The position numbers and the translations under genes are program-made. A DNA stretch of 64,000 nucleotides from Phytophthora hibernalis (lineage: Eukaryota; Oomycota; Peronosporomycetes; Peronosporales; Peronosporaceae), in the NCBI GenBank assembly GCA_012656075.1, contig JAAKBF010000001.1, positions 372,001 to 436,000 of the forward strand, written 5' to 3'. Under the pieces are notes generated by a model. The model did not search any database and was not told the DNA's origin. It saw nothing but the letters and a program-made list of their open reading frames with translations. Positions within the stretch are counted from its first letter, which is position 1; each line of letters opens with the position of its first letter. Below are positions 31,816-41,040 of this stretch, one piece after another.

Positions 31816-32179
31816 TGCGCTGTGTTGGGCAGAGTTCTCAGCCTTTTCACTGGCTTGCGTTAAAGGATCCGGCTAATCTTTAGCACGTTTCAAGGTTCGG
31901 ATAGAACCTCCGGGATGGTAAACGATCAGACTGATTATTAGCAAGAAATTTTTCAAATAATTTGCTACTTTGAAACCCCCTATTGAGAACGAATCTGGAC
32001 GAATCATTTGTCCAATTCTCATACACTGCGAAATAATTGCATATTTTAGCTACTATGATACAGGTAAATGAAACAGACTACTTACTGCCTCAGTACGACA
32101 CCTCAGAAGAGCACACATGTAGTACAGTACTAGTAGTATCAATGTCGGATAATCTTTGTCCAGCAACCAGGAGAGTAAG

Positions 32180-32299
32180 ATGGCCGCGTCTAGCGACGAG
32201 AACGAGTCGGCCGGGTCCAGAGAGAAGAGCGAGACGGCCGCGCTCAACGACCAGGAGCACGAGACGGCCGCGCCCAGTGACGCGACGCGGAGCTACTGA
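32180..32299 (+). CDS. doubtful short ORF, 39 aa, acidic
   Basis: An ATG at 32180 opens 39 codons with a loose repeat (SDENESAG, SETAALNDQEHETAAPSD). No signal peptide, no recognisable family. It follows a repeated segment that also occurs near 35600 and 38200. Probably chance coding in a short repeat. Confidence 0.2.
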   Translation: MAASSDENESAGSREKSETAALNDQEHETAAPSDATRSY

Positions 32300-34225
32300 A
32301 ATTGCTCCCATTCTTTTAGCCAATCACATTTGACTCCGAGGTTACTGGAGCTACGTATGATTTTCAATAGTTACTTGAAGTAGTATACGGTTGAGCGCAG
32401 GTAATCGCTATCTTCGGCTAGAATTTTGGTTGACGGCAACGGCCGAGCTTACGCCTACGTTAGAGGGTACAGTGTACCATCCTGAAAAAGTGACCTTCCG
32501 ATTTTGGCTACTGTTAGTGGTACCGGTATTAGTACTTAAGGGCACTCCAATGTCTTGTTGGGCGATGGCTGTCATGATGACTCGTTAAACGATGCGTACC
32601 ACGAGTCACTACAGTACACGCGGTACGGGCGATTAACAAGTCCATTCTGCTTAACAAGCTACATGCAGAAGAAAACCGGCAATCGCTCGATAACATTTGC
32701 ATTGTATTATAGTCAGAGCGGCTTCGGGCTAACTATGTCAGCACCGCAATCAGCGCGTCCACGCCCGTGCAAATGGTCAGCCGCTACGTGATTTAGGTAA
32801 TACAGATACATGCGCTTGATCAAAGTAGCCCCAGCGACTTCTAGCAGGAAGGGTCTTGTGGTCTAATAACTTGCACGACAACGCGGTACATGCTGCTACT
32901 GTACTGCCACGAGTTAGTGCTGCTAGATTTAGGATCACATGAGAACAGCGAGCTCGAATACTCTACGCGGCGCCATCAGATACAGCGGCTACAGACAGGT
33001 AGTGCGCGCATCCACCAACAAAGCAGGCAACTGGAGAAGGGCGGCTGAGGTCGGGAGAATCTCTGAATGGCTGGCAGTCGCGGAAGGAAAATCGCCGTAC
33101 CGGTACGCATACTAGTACATTTGTGTCGAAATAATTGCTCCAGAACTTATAAGCCGAGGCGGCGAGCGGGTTCAAATACTGCAATGCGATTGGTCGCTCT
33201 TATATGCCGGTGTCCACTATAAGCCGAGGAAGTCGGTACATGTATTTGAAAATTGCCATACATTGGATGTACCATTCGAAAAAGTATTTTATCATTCAAG
33301 TGTCAAAAATCAATCTGAAGAGGATATTTGTCATCGCTTACCCCAAAATGGCGCCACGATTGTTGCAACGCAATAAAGCTGCACACGAAGCCTTCACCTC
33401 TTATTTATATGAGGAAACAACTTGAGCAGCAACGCGGGTTATACGACAATAGCACTCACATCCCCGCTAAGAACTCAACTTTGATGATATGGTGGTCTAG
33501 ACCATCACTGACCGGAAACAGTACCGATTTACCCGTATATTCGTGACCTGCGTCCACCGAGAAACAAGGCCATTACCGGTACATGGAGTATTGCAGTCAG
33601 CTCGAAATTTGCCGAGGAGTAAAGATTCCCTTCATTCTCTCCTGGTTTCTTATCCTCGGGCATAAAGTTGCAACATGCAAAAACACAGCACTCACCGAAA
33701 ATCCGCGGACACGTAGACTTTTTGTTTCCCCCTTCCATCGTTGGGTTATTGATTTACGGATCGAAGATGTAGCGGTATGGCAACAAAATGTTGGAGTGCT
33801 GCGTTACCCGTGGTTGGCTCAATATGCGAATCTTTGTCTTAGGAATGATGCCGTGGTAACTGATGATACCGCCGATAGGCAAGATTCACGCGGATTTTTA
33901 CTTGATTCGAACATGTACGCGATCGAGTAAGCAAAAAGCATGTTGTTACATATACTGTTATCGTACAGGAAGTCTTGAAACAACAGTTTATTGCAGCTTC
34001 TGGACTGCCCAACAGGAAACCTAGAAGGCCCAATGAAGGTAAAACAACTGACTTAACAATTTTGCGTTGGACATCACGGAAATGGTGTTGGCAATGACAC
34101 GCACACCACACACACCGAACCAACGACACTACATCGATTGTAGCCACGCATCTACAGGTATACCAGGCTGGCATCCAGCAAACAAAGGTATCAATACGCA
34201 TGAATGACCCTGCATGTACCACAGA
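32300..34225. other. repeat-rich intergenic, no gene recognised
   Basis: About 1.9 kb without a credible gene. It holds a 31-bp segment at 33209-33239 (GGTGTCCACTATAAGCCGAG...) identical to 35306-35336, and a dispersed-repeat fragment at about 33530-33680 related to 23010-23110. Confidence 0.5.
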
Positions 34226-34343
34226 AAACCTCTTCATAAGAGGTGGCCAATTTGTCCAGTCCAAACAACGAACACTAAATCACGTGCGTTGGTGCCCGGT
34301 TGCAAGCACTTGTTTGAGATTGGCTCAACGAAAACGGGTGCTT
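34226..34343. repeat. duplicated flank of peptide-gene unit, copy 2 (inverted)
   Basis: Reverse complement of part of 19846-20040 (for example GGTTGCAAGCACTTGTTTGA and GGCTCAACGAAAA). It lies upstream of the plus-strand peptide gene at 34685, consistent with duplication of the whole unit. Confidence 0.6.
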
Positions 34344-34628
34344 ACTCCAAAACTGAGCACACTTAATGTGAAGTAAGCATTGCCCACCCCAAACAGCCCA
34401 AACGAAGCGCAGAGACTGAAATCATTGGGGGTGATTCACTCCATTTGATTACACCCAAGGTGAAGCACAAGTATAAGTCCAGGGAGCGGAATAGAAACAC
34501 CCATTTCTTCATCCCGATCTTCACCAGCCTATGATCGACTGTACCGGCATCCTTTCGTTCCACGAGTGATCAAATGCTACCTGTCACGATTCGTAAGCTA
34601 CCAGGTTCATCGAGGCTGGTTATCTATT

Positions 34629-34644
34629 GTTCATTATCCAATTC
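34629..34644 (+). promoter_or_regulatory. oomycete initiator-type core promoter
   Basis: GTTCATTATCCAATTC matches the oomycete core promoter at 13 of 16 positions, 41 nt before the ATG at 34685. Flanking bases are shared with the copy at 19552-19567. Confidence 0.6.
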
Positions 34645-34684
34645 GACTCGTGCCTCGCAAGCGACCGAAGATCGACTAAAGACC

Positions 34685-34879
34685 ATGCAGCTCGTCAAGG
34701 GACTCGCCATCGCCGCCATCGGTGTAATGATGTGCTTCGCCCCCGTCGCCTCCATTGCCAGCGTCGATGTGAAGGAGCACACGGCCGAGGAACGCAAACT
34801 CCACTACGTGCGCACGCCGATCACCTTGAGTCCGTACAACCGTTATGTTCCACCCCCGCCGCCCATCGAACACAACTAA
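34685..34879 (+). CDS. small secreted RKL[HY]Y-family peptide, 64 aa (intact)
   Basis: Uninterrupted 64-residue product. Residues 1 to about 25 form a signal peptide (MQLVKGLAIAAIGVMMCFAP). The mature part has an acidic spacer (VDVKEHTAEE), then the family core RKLHYVRTPITLSPYN, and a Pro-run C-terminus ending PPPPPIEHN. No Cys in the mature peptide. I do not recognise the family; RXLR and CRN motifs are absent. A dibasic RK directly precedes LHY, which could be a processing point; this is inference. The upstream initiator match and conserved upstream sequence indicate a real transcription unit. A second, DKKE-subtype member lies about 200 bp downstream on the same strand. Confidence 0.7.
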   Translation: MQLVKGLAIAAIGVMMCFAPVASIASVDVKEHTAEERKLHYVRTPITLSPYNRYVPPPPPIEHN

Positions 34880-35059
34880 GCTATCTCAGCCGCTGTGTTA
34901 CACTGCAAAAACTCTCGGGTGTTCTATGTCTACGATCTGTCGGACTTGAATGTACTCATTTTAAATTGCCCAGTCCGTTTCGTTCTAGGTCTGAATCCGA
35001 TTATTTATCCGCAGGTAGATTCACCGTCATCGATTTTACGTGAGAGACACGCTCGGTTG

Positions 35060-35163
35060 CTACACATCGTGCTGTGTGTTGCTTCAGCTGCCACGACAAG
35101 AAGGAGACCGCAACCCATGAGCGTAAGCTTCACTACGTGAATCACCAAAACATGCAACTGTAA
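35060..35163 (+). pseudogene. RKL[HY]Y-family peptide relic (DKKE subtype)
   Basis: One frame reads DKKETATHERKLHYVNHQN and ends at a stop at 35161-35163; the hydrophobic leader remnant (LLHIVLCVASAA) is in the neighbouring frame just upstream, and no ATG is visible. Closely parallels the gene at 37353-37489. It is probably a dead copy. Confidence 0.55.
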
Positions 35164-35305
35164 TTGCAACAACCCGATAATTTCTGCATCCACGAACCAG
35201 TACTGTTCTACTTCAGTAACAGACAAAAGCGCCAAAAACTAATGTGACGAATACAATAACCTAGCGATCTTGCACAAGCTAATACCCTACTGTGCCGGTA
35301 CGTAG

Positions 35306-35336
35306 GGTGTCCACTATAAGCCGAGGAAGTCGGTAC
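35306..35336. repeat. 31-bp exact repeat of 33209-33239
   Basis: Identical 31-bp segment beginning GGTGTCCACTATAAGCCGAG. The surroundings differ, so it is a short dispersed motif or the end of an unidentified element. Confidence 0.55.
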
Positions 35337-35344
35337 CTTGTGGT

Positions 35345-35680
35345 AAGTTGTTACTACTTTTTCCAAATTGTTTGGAAAAAGTCAAAACATGTCTTGAGTT
35401 TACGAATGAAAAATCTTACCGGTGTTCAATACCCTTACGTTGCTTTTCGTGATCGTGATATTGAGTAAATCCAGGTTCGTACATTCCAGTTTTCATATAA
35501 TGCAAAGTATTTTTGCATATTTTAGCTACGATGCGGTAGATGAAACCTCAGACTACTTACTTCTTCGTACGACGCCTCAGAAGGAGCATAATACAGTAGC
35601 ATCGGTGTCAGATAATCTTTGTCAGACTAGAGAAATACTGTATTAAAACTAACGTTGTGGATTCTAGTTTCTGTACGATG
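35345..35680. repeat. paralogous empty site of the Harbinger element
   Basis: The left part (ACCCTTACGTTGCTTTTCGTGATCGTGATATT) matches the left flank of the Harbinger insertion (about 28843-28957) and the right part (GCATATTTTAGCTACGATG, CAGACTACTTACT, AGATAATCTTTGTC) matches its right flank (31980-32168), with no element between. Part of the segment also recurs at about 38190-38280. Confidence 0.7.
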
Positions 35681-35917
35681 ATTACCCCCTCGACATACAA
35701 CATGAATACGATTTTTACCTTACTCATTATCGGCTTCTCGGCGTGTTGTCATTTCAACGTGCACTGAAGTTTCCCTACTCGCTGGAGGAAATCAAAACTT
35801 GACGTAGCATTGGCGTCGGCCACCGATGGGTTTTGGACGGCGACAGATTCCTGTATTTGCTCGTGCAAGATCGCTAGGTTCCTGTATTCGGCACATTAGT
35901 TTATGTTCTTTCGTCTG

Positions 35918-37287
35918 TTAGCCCCTTCGTTCCCAACGTCGTAAGATACGACATATCGATTTGTTAATGTCGTAAGTTACGACATTGCGCGGTGAACAAT
36001 AGAAAATGGCTCGACACGAGATTTCCAATACTTTAATCAAGTCATTTGCAAAAAATAGGTTCAAGAGGTAAATATGAACCATTCAGAAACTGGACACTGT
36101 GCGGGAAACGATGGGCTGTGCGGGAAAAGATGGGATGCACAGACCGCCATTAGACATGGAGCCACTCATTTCAGATTTCCCCCGATGGTGCGCATTCTAT
36201 CTGGGCTCCGAACAAGAAGCGATGCCGTAGCGGACGTCGCACGCGATATTGATATCGGCCACTTCTGGCATACATGGCATGCTGTTGTCATGGACCGCTT
36301 GTATTCGTCGACACTCCTGGCCATTGAACTTTTGGACATGAAAGTGTATGTTCTTGACACTGTAGTGGCCAACAGACTTGGTTATGACGCAAACGTCAAA
36401 GATAAGCGCAAGCTAGCATTCCAAAGGGGAAGTTCACGTCCTCGCGTTCAGTCGATTCGCAGTTTTCACTGGTGGGACCGCAAGCCCGTACACTACTTGT
36501 GTACGTGCTCCGTGATGCGGCAGGCAACGATCAGCAGGAGCATCAAACAACTGGACCCGACCACAGAACCATGTCCACAACCAGTGAGTAACTACCAGCG
36601 ATTCGTGGGCGGAGTTGATGTAGTTAGATGTAGACGATCAACTCCGCCTACAGAAATATCCGCTGCAGACGAGGACGAAGTTCCAGAAGTATTATCATTG
36701 CCTCTTTTTGTGGGTTATGGATCTAGATCTAGAGAACGCGTACATCTCACACAAGCATACGGCAAAGATCACGAATGCAACACTAATGACACGCGGGGAG
36801 TGGTGTGACATCCAACAGAACCAGCTTCTGCAGCTGAAGGCTGCAGACTTCGAAGGCGTCGTCGCGTCTCCGCGGGTCAGCGCTCACAGCGCAAGAGGGT
36901 TCCGTGTGATTCCTTGAGCCAATGTACTGCGTGTGTCTGCTGCACGACAATTGATGAGTAACAGATCGTAATGCGTGATTCGTTGAGCCAATGTACTTTT
37001 GTTTCGATTCTTGTCATCTTTTTGTATTCATAGTGCACCTCTTCAAATCATGTGATACCGGCTCTGAGTCCTACTGGGGGCATCTTACGACATTAGACAC
37101 ACAAATGAACACTTAGACAGTGTATATCTTACGACATTGCTCAACAAACCTCTCGAAACATTATACACCAATCCCTTCCCCAACCATATGCTACATACAA
37201 ATGTAGAGTAACACGGGTATGTCGTATCATACGACATTCGCTTGCGTGTTTTCAATATATACACTTTTCTGGGAACCAAGGGGTTAG
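35918..37287 (+). mobile_element. piggyBac-like DNA transposon (1.37 kb)
   Basis: The left end at 35918-35935 (TTAGCCCCTTCGTTCCCA) and right end at 37270-37287 (TGGGAACCAAGGGGTTAG) are inverted repeats at 15 of 18 positions, with TTAG where TTAA targets are expected. Inside both ends are multiple copies of a short palindrome TGTCGTA...TACGACA (35939, 35969, about 37085, 37130 and 37222). The interior encodes a transposase fragment related to PGBD proteins. Confidence 0.75.
36074..36808 (+). pseudogene. piggyBac-type transposase fragment
   Basis: The frame of 244 codons includes VMDRLYSSTLLAIELLDMKV and YVLDTVVANRLGY, corresponding to the D-xxx-Ts/La-L and GT(v)R region of DDE_Tnp_1_7 transposases, followed by CSVMRQATISRSIKQ and QPVSNYQRFVGGVDVV, the normal MGGVD block. 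The N-terminal half of the transposase and the C-terminal zinc-binding tail are missing or rewritten. It is a relic. Confidence 0.7.
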
Positions 37288-37352
37288 ACTAGCAGAAGAA
37301 AGAGTGTTAGTACAGTAGTGGTTCGTGGATGCGGCAACTATGGTCCCAGAAG

Positions 37353-37489
37353 TTATCGGGCTGTTGCAAGATGCATGTGTTGGTGGTTCACGTAGTGAAG
37401 TTTACGCTCAAGGGTCACGCCCTCCTTCTTGTCGCGGCGGCTGGAGCAAAACGCAGCATATAGGCGATGATGATCACGATAAACTGCAT
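37353..37489 (-). CDS. RKL[HY]Y-family peptide (DKKE subtype), one frameshift
   Basis: The ATG at 37489 opens a strongly hydrophobic leader (MQFIVIIIAYMLRFAPAAA). A one-base deletion near the leader end separates it from the mature part, which then reads DKKEGVTLERKLHYVNHQHM and stops at 37353. With one base restored the product has 45 residues. The core ERKLHYV is shared with the member at 34685; the C-terminus is His/Gln-rich rather than Pro-rich. No clear initiator element upstream. It could be an active gene with a sequencing deletion or a fresh pseudogene. Confidence 0.5.
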
Positions 37490-37880
37490 AGTTAGTTTTA
37501 GGAAGTCGTAGCCAGGCTAGGCGGCATCCATGTACCTCACAAAAAACGAAACAAACTGCATAGTTCGTGATCTATTCTTCGGTAATTGCTTGTGAGGCAA
37601 ACGAATCACGCGAAAATTCAACTTTGAGTACGGAGACTTTTGCTGGTGGCCATTGCTGGTAATGGACTCACAGTTTGGCAATCGATTACTTGCTAATCCA
37701 GCTTGATCTTCAACTCAGCTTTGTCAGAGAGGTCACTCTAACGTAACGCATTTAGCAACCGAGTGTTCCAGGCACGAAAAGGGTGCGGAGCTAAATTCCA
37801 TTTTAATAGCATTTAGCAAATCCCTTTGAATCCCGAAATTCATTCTGTACCTCACTTTCAAAATTAAAAATCAACCGAGT
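37490..37880. other. intergenic, LINE-like 3' tail
   Basis: No gene. TGTACCTCACTTTCA at 37846-37860 matches the tail shared by the LINE remnants at 45.2 and 47.5 kb (there on the other strand). The part at about 37620-37680 is weakly similar to 19030-19080. Confidence 0.35.
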
Positions 37881-38060
37881 GTCACGCAGCGCCATTTCGT
37901 TGGGCCGATTTTAAACAAGTGTGTGCACGAGGCAACAGCACACACAGCCTACATGCAGTGTTCGGTATTTGAACTGGTCAAATTGGCCATCCTTCGTACG
38001 AAGAATTTTATGTGGTTAGATCATTCACGCCTCTCGTGATTTCTTTGTCTGTTGGTACAG
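37881..38060. repeat. duplicated flank of peptide-gene unit, copy 3
   Basis: Same orientation as 19846-20040 (GGGCCGATTTTAAACAAGTG; AAATTGGCCATCCTTCG). Here the flank stands about 400 bp from the DKKE-subtype gene, versus about 820 bp in copy 1, so the 34685-type gene has apparently been deleted from this unit. Confidence 0.6.
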
Positions 38061-38337
38061 GTGCCAGTGCGTGTACAGTACCTGTAGATTCGTCTATGAT
38101 CGCTGCGATGAAAATGTACCTGCGGAATAAAATCAAGCTGTACATGTACCAACGCCTTGGAAGAAGCATAATACTACTGTAGTACTATGCATTGCAGTAC
38201 CTTATCGGTGTCGGATAACCTTTGTCAAACAGAAGAAATACGGCGAAACAAACGTTGTGGATTCAGGTTTCTGGATGTTGTGTATCCTCTCACATACTAC
38301 ACGCTTTTAGGTGACTTGCACCAGTGGCAACTTGCAC

Positions 38338-38637
38338 TTACTCATGATCGACCTGCTCGCTGGACCTCAGCGTACGGCCATTGGCAGCAGGACTCGGGGT
38401 CGGGAACTTGGTGTAGTACAGCTTGCGGCCATTGACAACAGGACTCGGGGTCGGGAATCTAGTGTAGTACAGCTTGCGGCCATTGGCAACAGGACTCGGA
38501 GTCGGGAATCTAGTGTAGTACAGCTTGCGGCTCTCAGCTGTGGCCTTCTTGGCGCCGACAGTAGCTGAGGCGTCGGTCGGAGCGAAGCACAGCGTGAGAG
38601 CGATAGCGGCGATGAAGAGAGTCTTGACGAGCTGCAT
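38338..38637 (-). CDS. secreted repeat peptide precursor, RKL[HY]Y family, 99 aa (intact)
   Basis: Uninterrupted 99-residue product. Signal peptide MQLVKTLFIAAIALTLCFAP (about residues 1-24), a short Lys/Ala-rich propeptide (AKKATAES), then three units of 17 residues: RKLYYTRFPTPSPVANG, RKLYYTRFPTPSPVVNG, RKLYYTKFPTPSPAANG, and a short acidic tail. Each unit ends Gly-Arg-Lys, a dibasic site preceded by Gly. This layout is that of a precursor cut into several short peptides by a Kex2-like protease; processing and amidation are inference. No Cys in the mature part. Leader and core are shared with the member at 34685. A core promoter match lies 38 nt upstream. Function unknown. Confidence 0.72.
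   Translation of the reverse strand: MQLVKTLFIAAIALTLCFAPTDASATVGAKKATAESRKLYYTRFPTPSPVANGRKLYYTRFPTPSPVVNGRKLYYTKFPTPSPAANGRTLRSSEQVDHE
38375..38531. repeat. 51-bp tandem repeat encoding the peptide units
   Basis: Three units of exactly 51 bp (starts at 38391, 38442 and 38493, each GACTCGG[GA]GTCGGGAA), differing at only a few bases. It lies within the coding region of the repeat peptide precursor. The low divergence suggests recent unit amplification. Confidence 0.85.
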
Positions 38638-38674
38638 GGTTCCTGGCGTGTCTTCCAATTGTGAGACGCGAGGC

Positions 38675-38690
38675 AAATCGGATAATGAAG
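38675..38690 (-). promoter_or_regulatory. oomycete initiator-type core promoter
   Basis: On the minus strand CTTCATTATCCGATTT matches the oomycete core promoter at 13 of 16 positions, 38 nt before the ATG at 38637. Confidence 0.55.
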
Positions 38691-39424
38691 TTATCATCGG
38701 GCCAGGCGCTCGTGTGGACGAACAACACGACTGGGATGCATACAGTTGTGATCGCGGCAAGCAAATCGCGATTCGTTTCTTTAGTAAAGAGACGAAAGAG
38801 TCTTTACCGGTACACATGTATTAAATACGTGCGCGTGGATTCCGCAGTTGAATCATGGGCTGGTGACAGCAGCTGACGATCACATCACAAACTGCGTTTC
38901 GTAAAAAGCATGGACATTTATGCCTTCACTTTAACCCTTTTGTTGCCCAAACAAGCAGTAGGATCACCACGCCGTAAGGTGTTCCGGTTGTCCATGCACG
39001 GACTGTGGACCCAAGTCACCGCTTGTTCAAACACCTAGCTTTTCATTTTCGGCAAGCTACAGCAAGAAGGGTCGGCTATTAAAGTGCGGCTGCACAACAC
39101 CGTATTTGACAAAACTTCAAAACCATCTGGATTATAAAACCTCTCGTGATCGTTGTTGACAAGACTGGATGCCCTACAGTTATGCCGCTTAAAATTAGTT
39201 TTGGGTTACGAAAAAGTACCAAACCTTAATGGGTGTTTGGAAAGTGCCTACTTCGAAGTAGTTGATCGGGGAACAATCGAGCATTAAGTTTGAAGTTTGG
39301 CAGGTTTTAATTAAGCTCCATCCATAGTTAAGCCTTCGTGGATCGATAATTGATTAAGTACACCAGGATATTAGATAAGAGAGCACTCTAAAAATCTGAC
39401 TGACTAATACCTATTAGACGCGTG
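38691..39424. other. intergenic, nothing recognised
   Basis: About 730 bp, AT-rich, with no gene or repeat that I can support. Confidence 0.5.
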
Positions 39425-39771
39425 CTACAAGTACAAACCATAATTTACTAAAACTTAATACTTACATAGGGACCTGGTCCCTTTTTCTACATCGTATAAA
39501 TTTTCAAGTCGTCTTGAGGAGGGATGTCATCTTGCTACAAATCATGAAAGTCGGAGATACCGACAGGAAACTACACCGGAGCCTCACCCTTGAAAACCCT
39601 GAGAGCGGTGTCACAACCCTAAGCCGAGCTAGGTGTGATCCTGCTTGGTCCTGGGTTTAAGCCCGCGTGCTGCGCACATGGACCTTTAAACCGCAGGCGT
39701 TGTTTCGGCTTGCTGAGCGAGTTGGCTTTCACCACCCCTCTTTCTCAGGGGTTGGGGGTTGTACCGCTTAG
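39425..39771. mobile_element. MITE, copy 2
   Basis: 347 bp, homologous over its length to 365-710 (346 bp), including the internal segments TCATGAAAGTCGGAGAT and AAGCCGAGCTAGGTGTGATC. The ends (CTACAAGTACAAACC and GGTTGTACCGCTTAG) are degraded forms of the TIRs of copy 1, so this copy is older. Confidence 0.75.
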
Positions 39772-39918
39772 TAACAGTTTGACGATTTTTGTCGGAGAAA
39801 GTCGAAATTTTGAATCAATCTTGTGCCAACAATTTTTTAGTGAAAGTAAGATCATGATTGGCTTCAGCTCGGTGAGATCTGCTCAAATCCGCTGTCTTTG
39901 TTCTCTTTTGAGAAATGT

Positions 39919-40723
39919 GGGCATTTTCTAAAAGGTGCTCATGATTACAGTACCTCCATTTCCTAAAAGGTGCGGTCGTCTTTAAAAGGTGCTCCTTCAA
40001 GATGTTAAATAACATGGGTGCAACCAGCATCGGAACCACCAGTACCTCACGTAGGAAGGAGCACGAGTGATCCGAGCAACAACAGCAGGTGCTTATCGTT
40101 CTTCTTACTGCATAGCTAGCCCTTGACCAGTGGCTTGCCTACAGGTTGTGGAATCGGCTAAACTGTGCGACTGGTCATTACGATAGGACATACCACATAT
40201 TATTAATAATAATTGCAGACTCATACGGACAACAAGATCAGCACTTCAGAAACCACAACCATGTTCCTGCAGCATATCACCATCCGCCTGCGGAAAGGTT
40301 AGTTTCTTTCCAGAGGGAGACCTCCATTTCATAATAAACTCACTGTAGACGACTACGCGTCTGTCGAGAAATACGTCGTGGAAACGGTGGTGTAAGCGCT
40401 TAGTACGCTCGTCAGGTGCATGCTCAATGTTCGTGCACCTACATCACTACACGGCTCCACTTCTTGGCGTGACAGGCCAAGCTGCCATCTCTCCTGTTAC
40501 ATATAGGCTACCGACATCTTCGGAAAGATCTGAACAGCAGAAAGATCTGAGGTTGTTATTAATAAGTGTGTAATCCCTATTCTATGTACATTTTTTACTT
40601 GAAAATCTTGGGATAAGTGTTCAGATCTTTCCGAAGATGTCGGTAGGATAACAAGCACCTTTTAAAGACGACCACGCCTTTTAGAAAATGGTGGTAATCA
40701 TGAGCACCTTTTAGAGAATGCCC
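39919..40723. repeat. long imperfect inverted repeat (about 75 bp arms, 0.8 kb span)
   Basis: The arm 39919-39995 (GGGCATTTTCTAAAAGGTGC ... TCTTTAAAAGGTGCTCC) is inverted at 40654-40723. Each arm contains three copies of CTAAAAGGTG or TAAAAGGTGC. Foldback-type element or MITE with repetitive ends. No coding capacity inside; a second, shorter inverted repeat (40508-40646) is nested near its right arm. Confidence 0.7.
40508..40646. mobile_element. 139-bp MITE/hairpin with perfect 28-bp TIRs
   Basis: 40508-40535 (CTACCGACATCTTCGGAAAG...) is the exact reverse complement of 40619-40646, with an 83-bp spacer. It is nested in the larger inverted repeat. Perfect arms indicate recent origin or selection for structure. 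No clear target duplication. Confidence 0.75.
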
Positions 40724-41040
40724 GGAAAATGTTGTCTTCCGTGGCGTCACGAAAGGTACAGAAGCATGAATACATGTACATATTCGAAGCACGATGAACT
40801 GTATACTAAGCTGGCCAGGGTTCTCTCTGTACATGCCAATTTGTAACGGGGTACACCGATGTGTACCGTTACAAAAAGAGTGACCGATGTCACTCAGAGT
40901 CCATGGTACGTGGTACCGGTTAGCTGTGAGCCAACCATGCACGCTCTTTAGCTTTTACTATAGATGACTTAGAGTTTGTATGCTACAATCTTAACTCAGC
41001 TATCAAATATATTGTCTTTATCTTGCTATCAAACCCTCAT

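Larger units (their letters stand above)
28958..31979. mobile_element. PIF/Harbinger DNA transposon, complete ends (3.0 kb)
   Basis: The left end at 28958-28981 and right end at 31956-31979 are perfect 24-bp inverted repeats (outer sequence GGGGTTTCAAAGTAGCAAAT). Flanking trinucleotides are TTA and CTA, one change from the TWA target duplication of Harbinger elements. Inside are the two genes expected of the superfamily: a MYB/SANT-like protein on the plus strand and a DDE_4 transposase on the minus strand, convergent. A paralogous, element-free version of the insertion site lies at 35345-35680. Confidence 0.9.
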
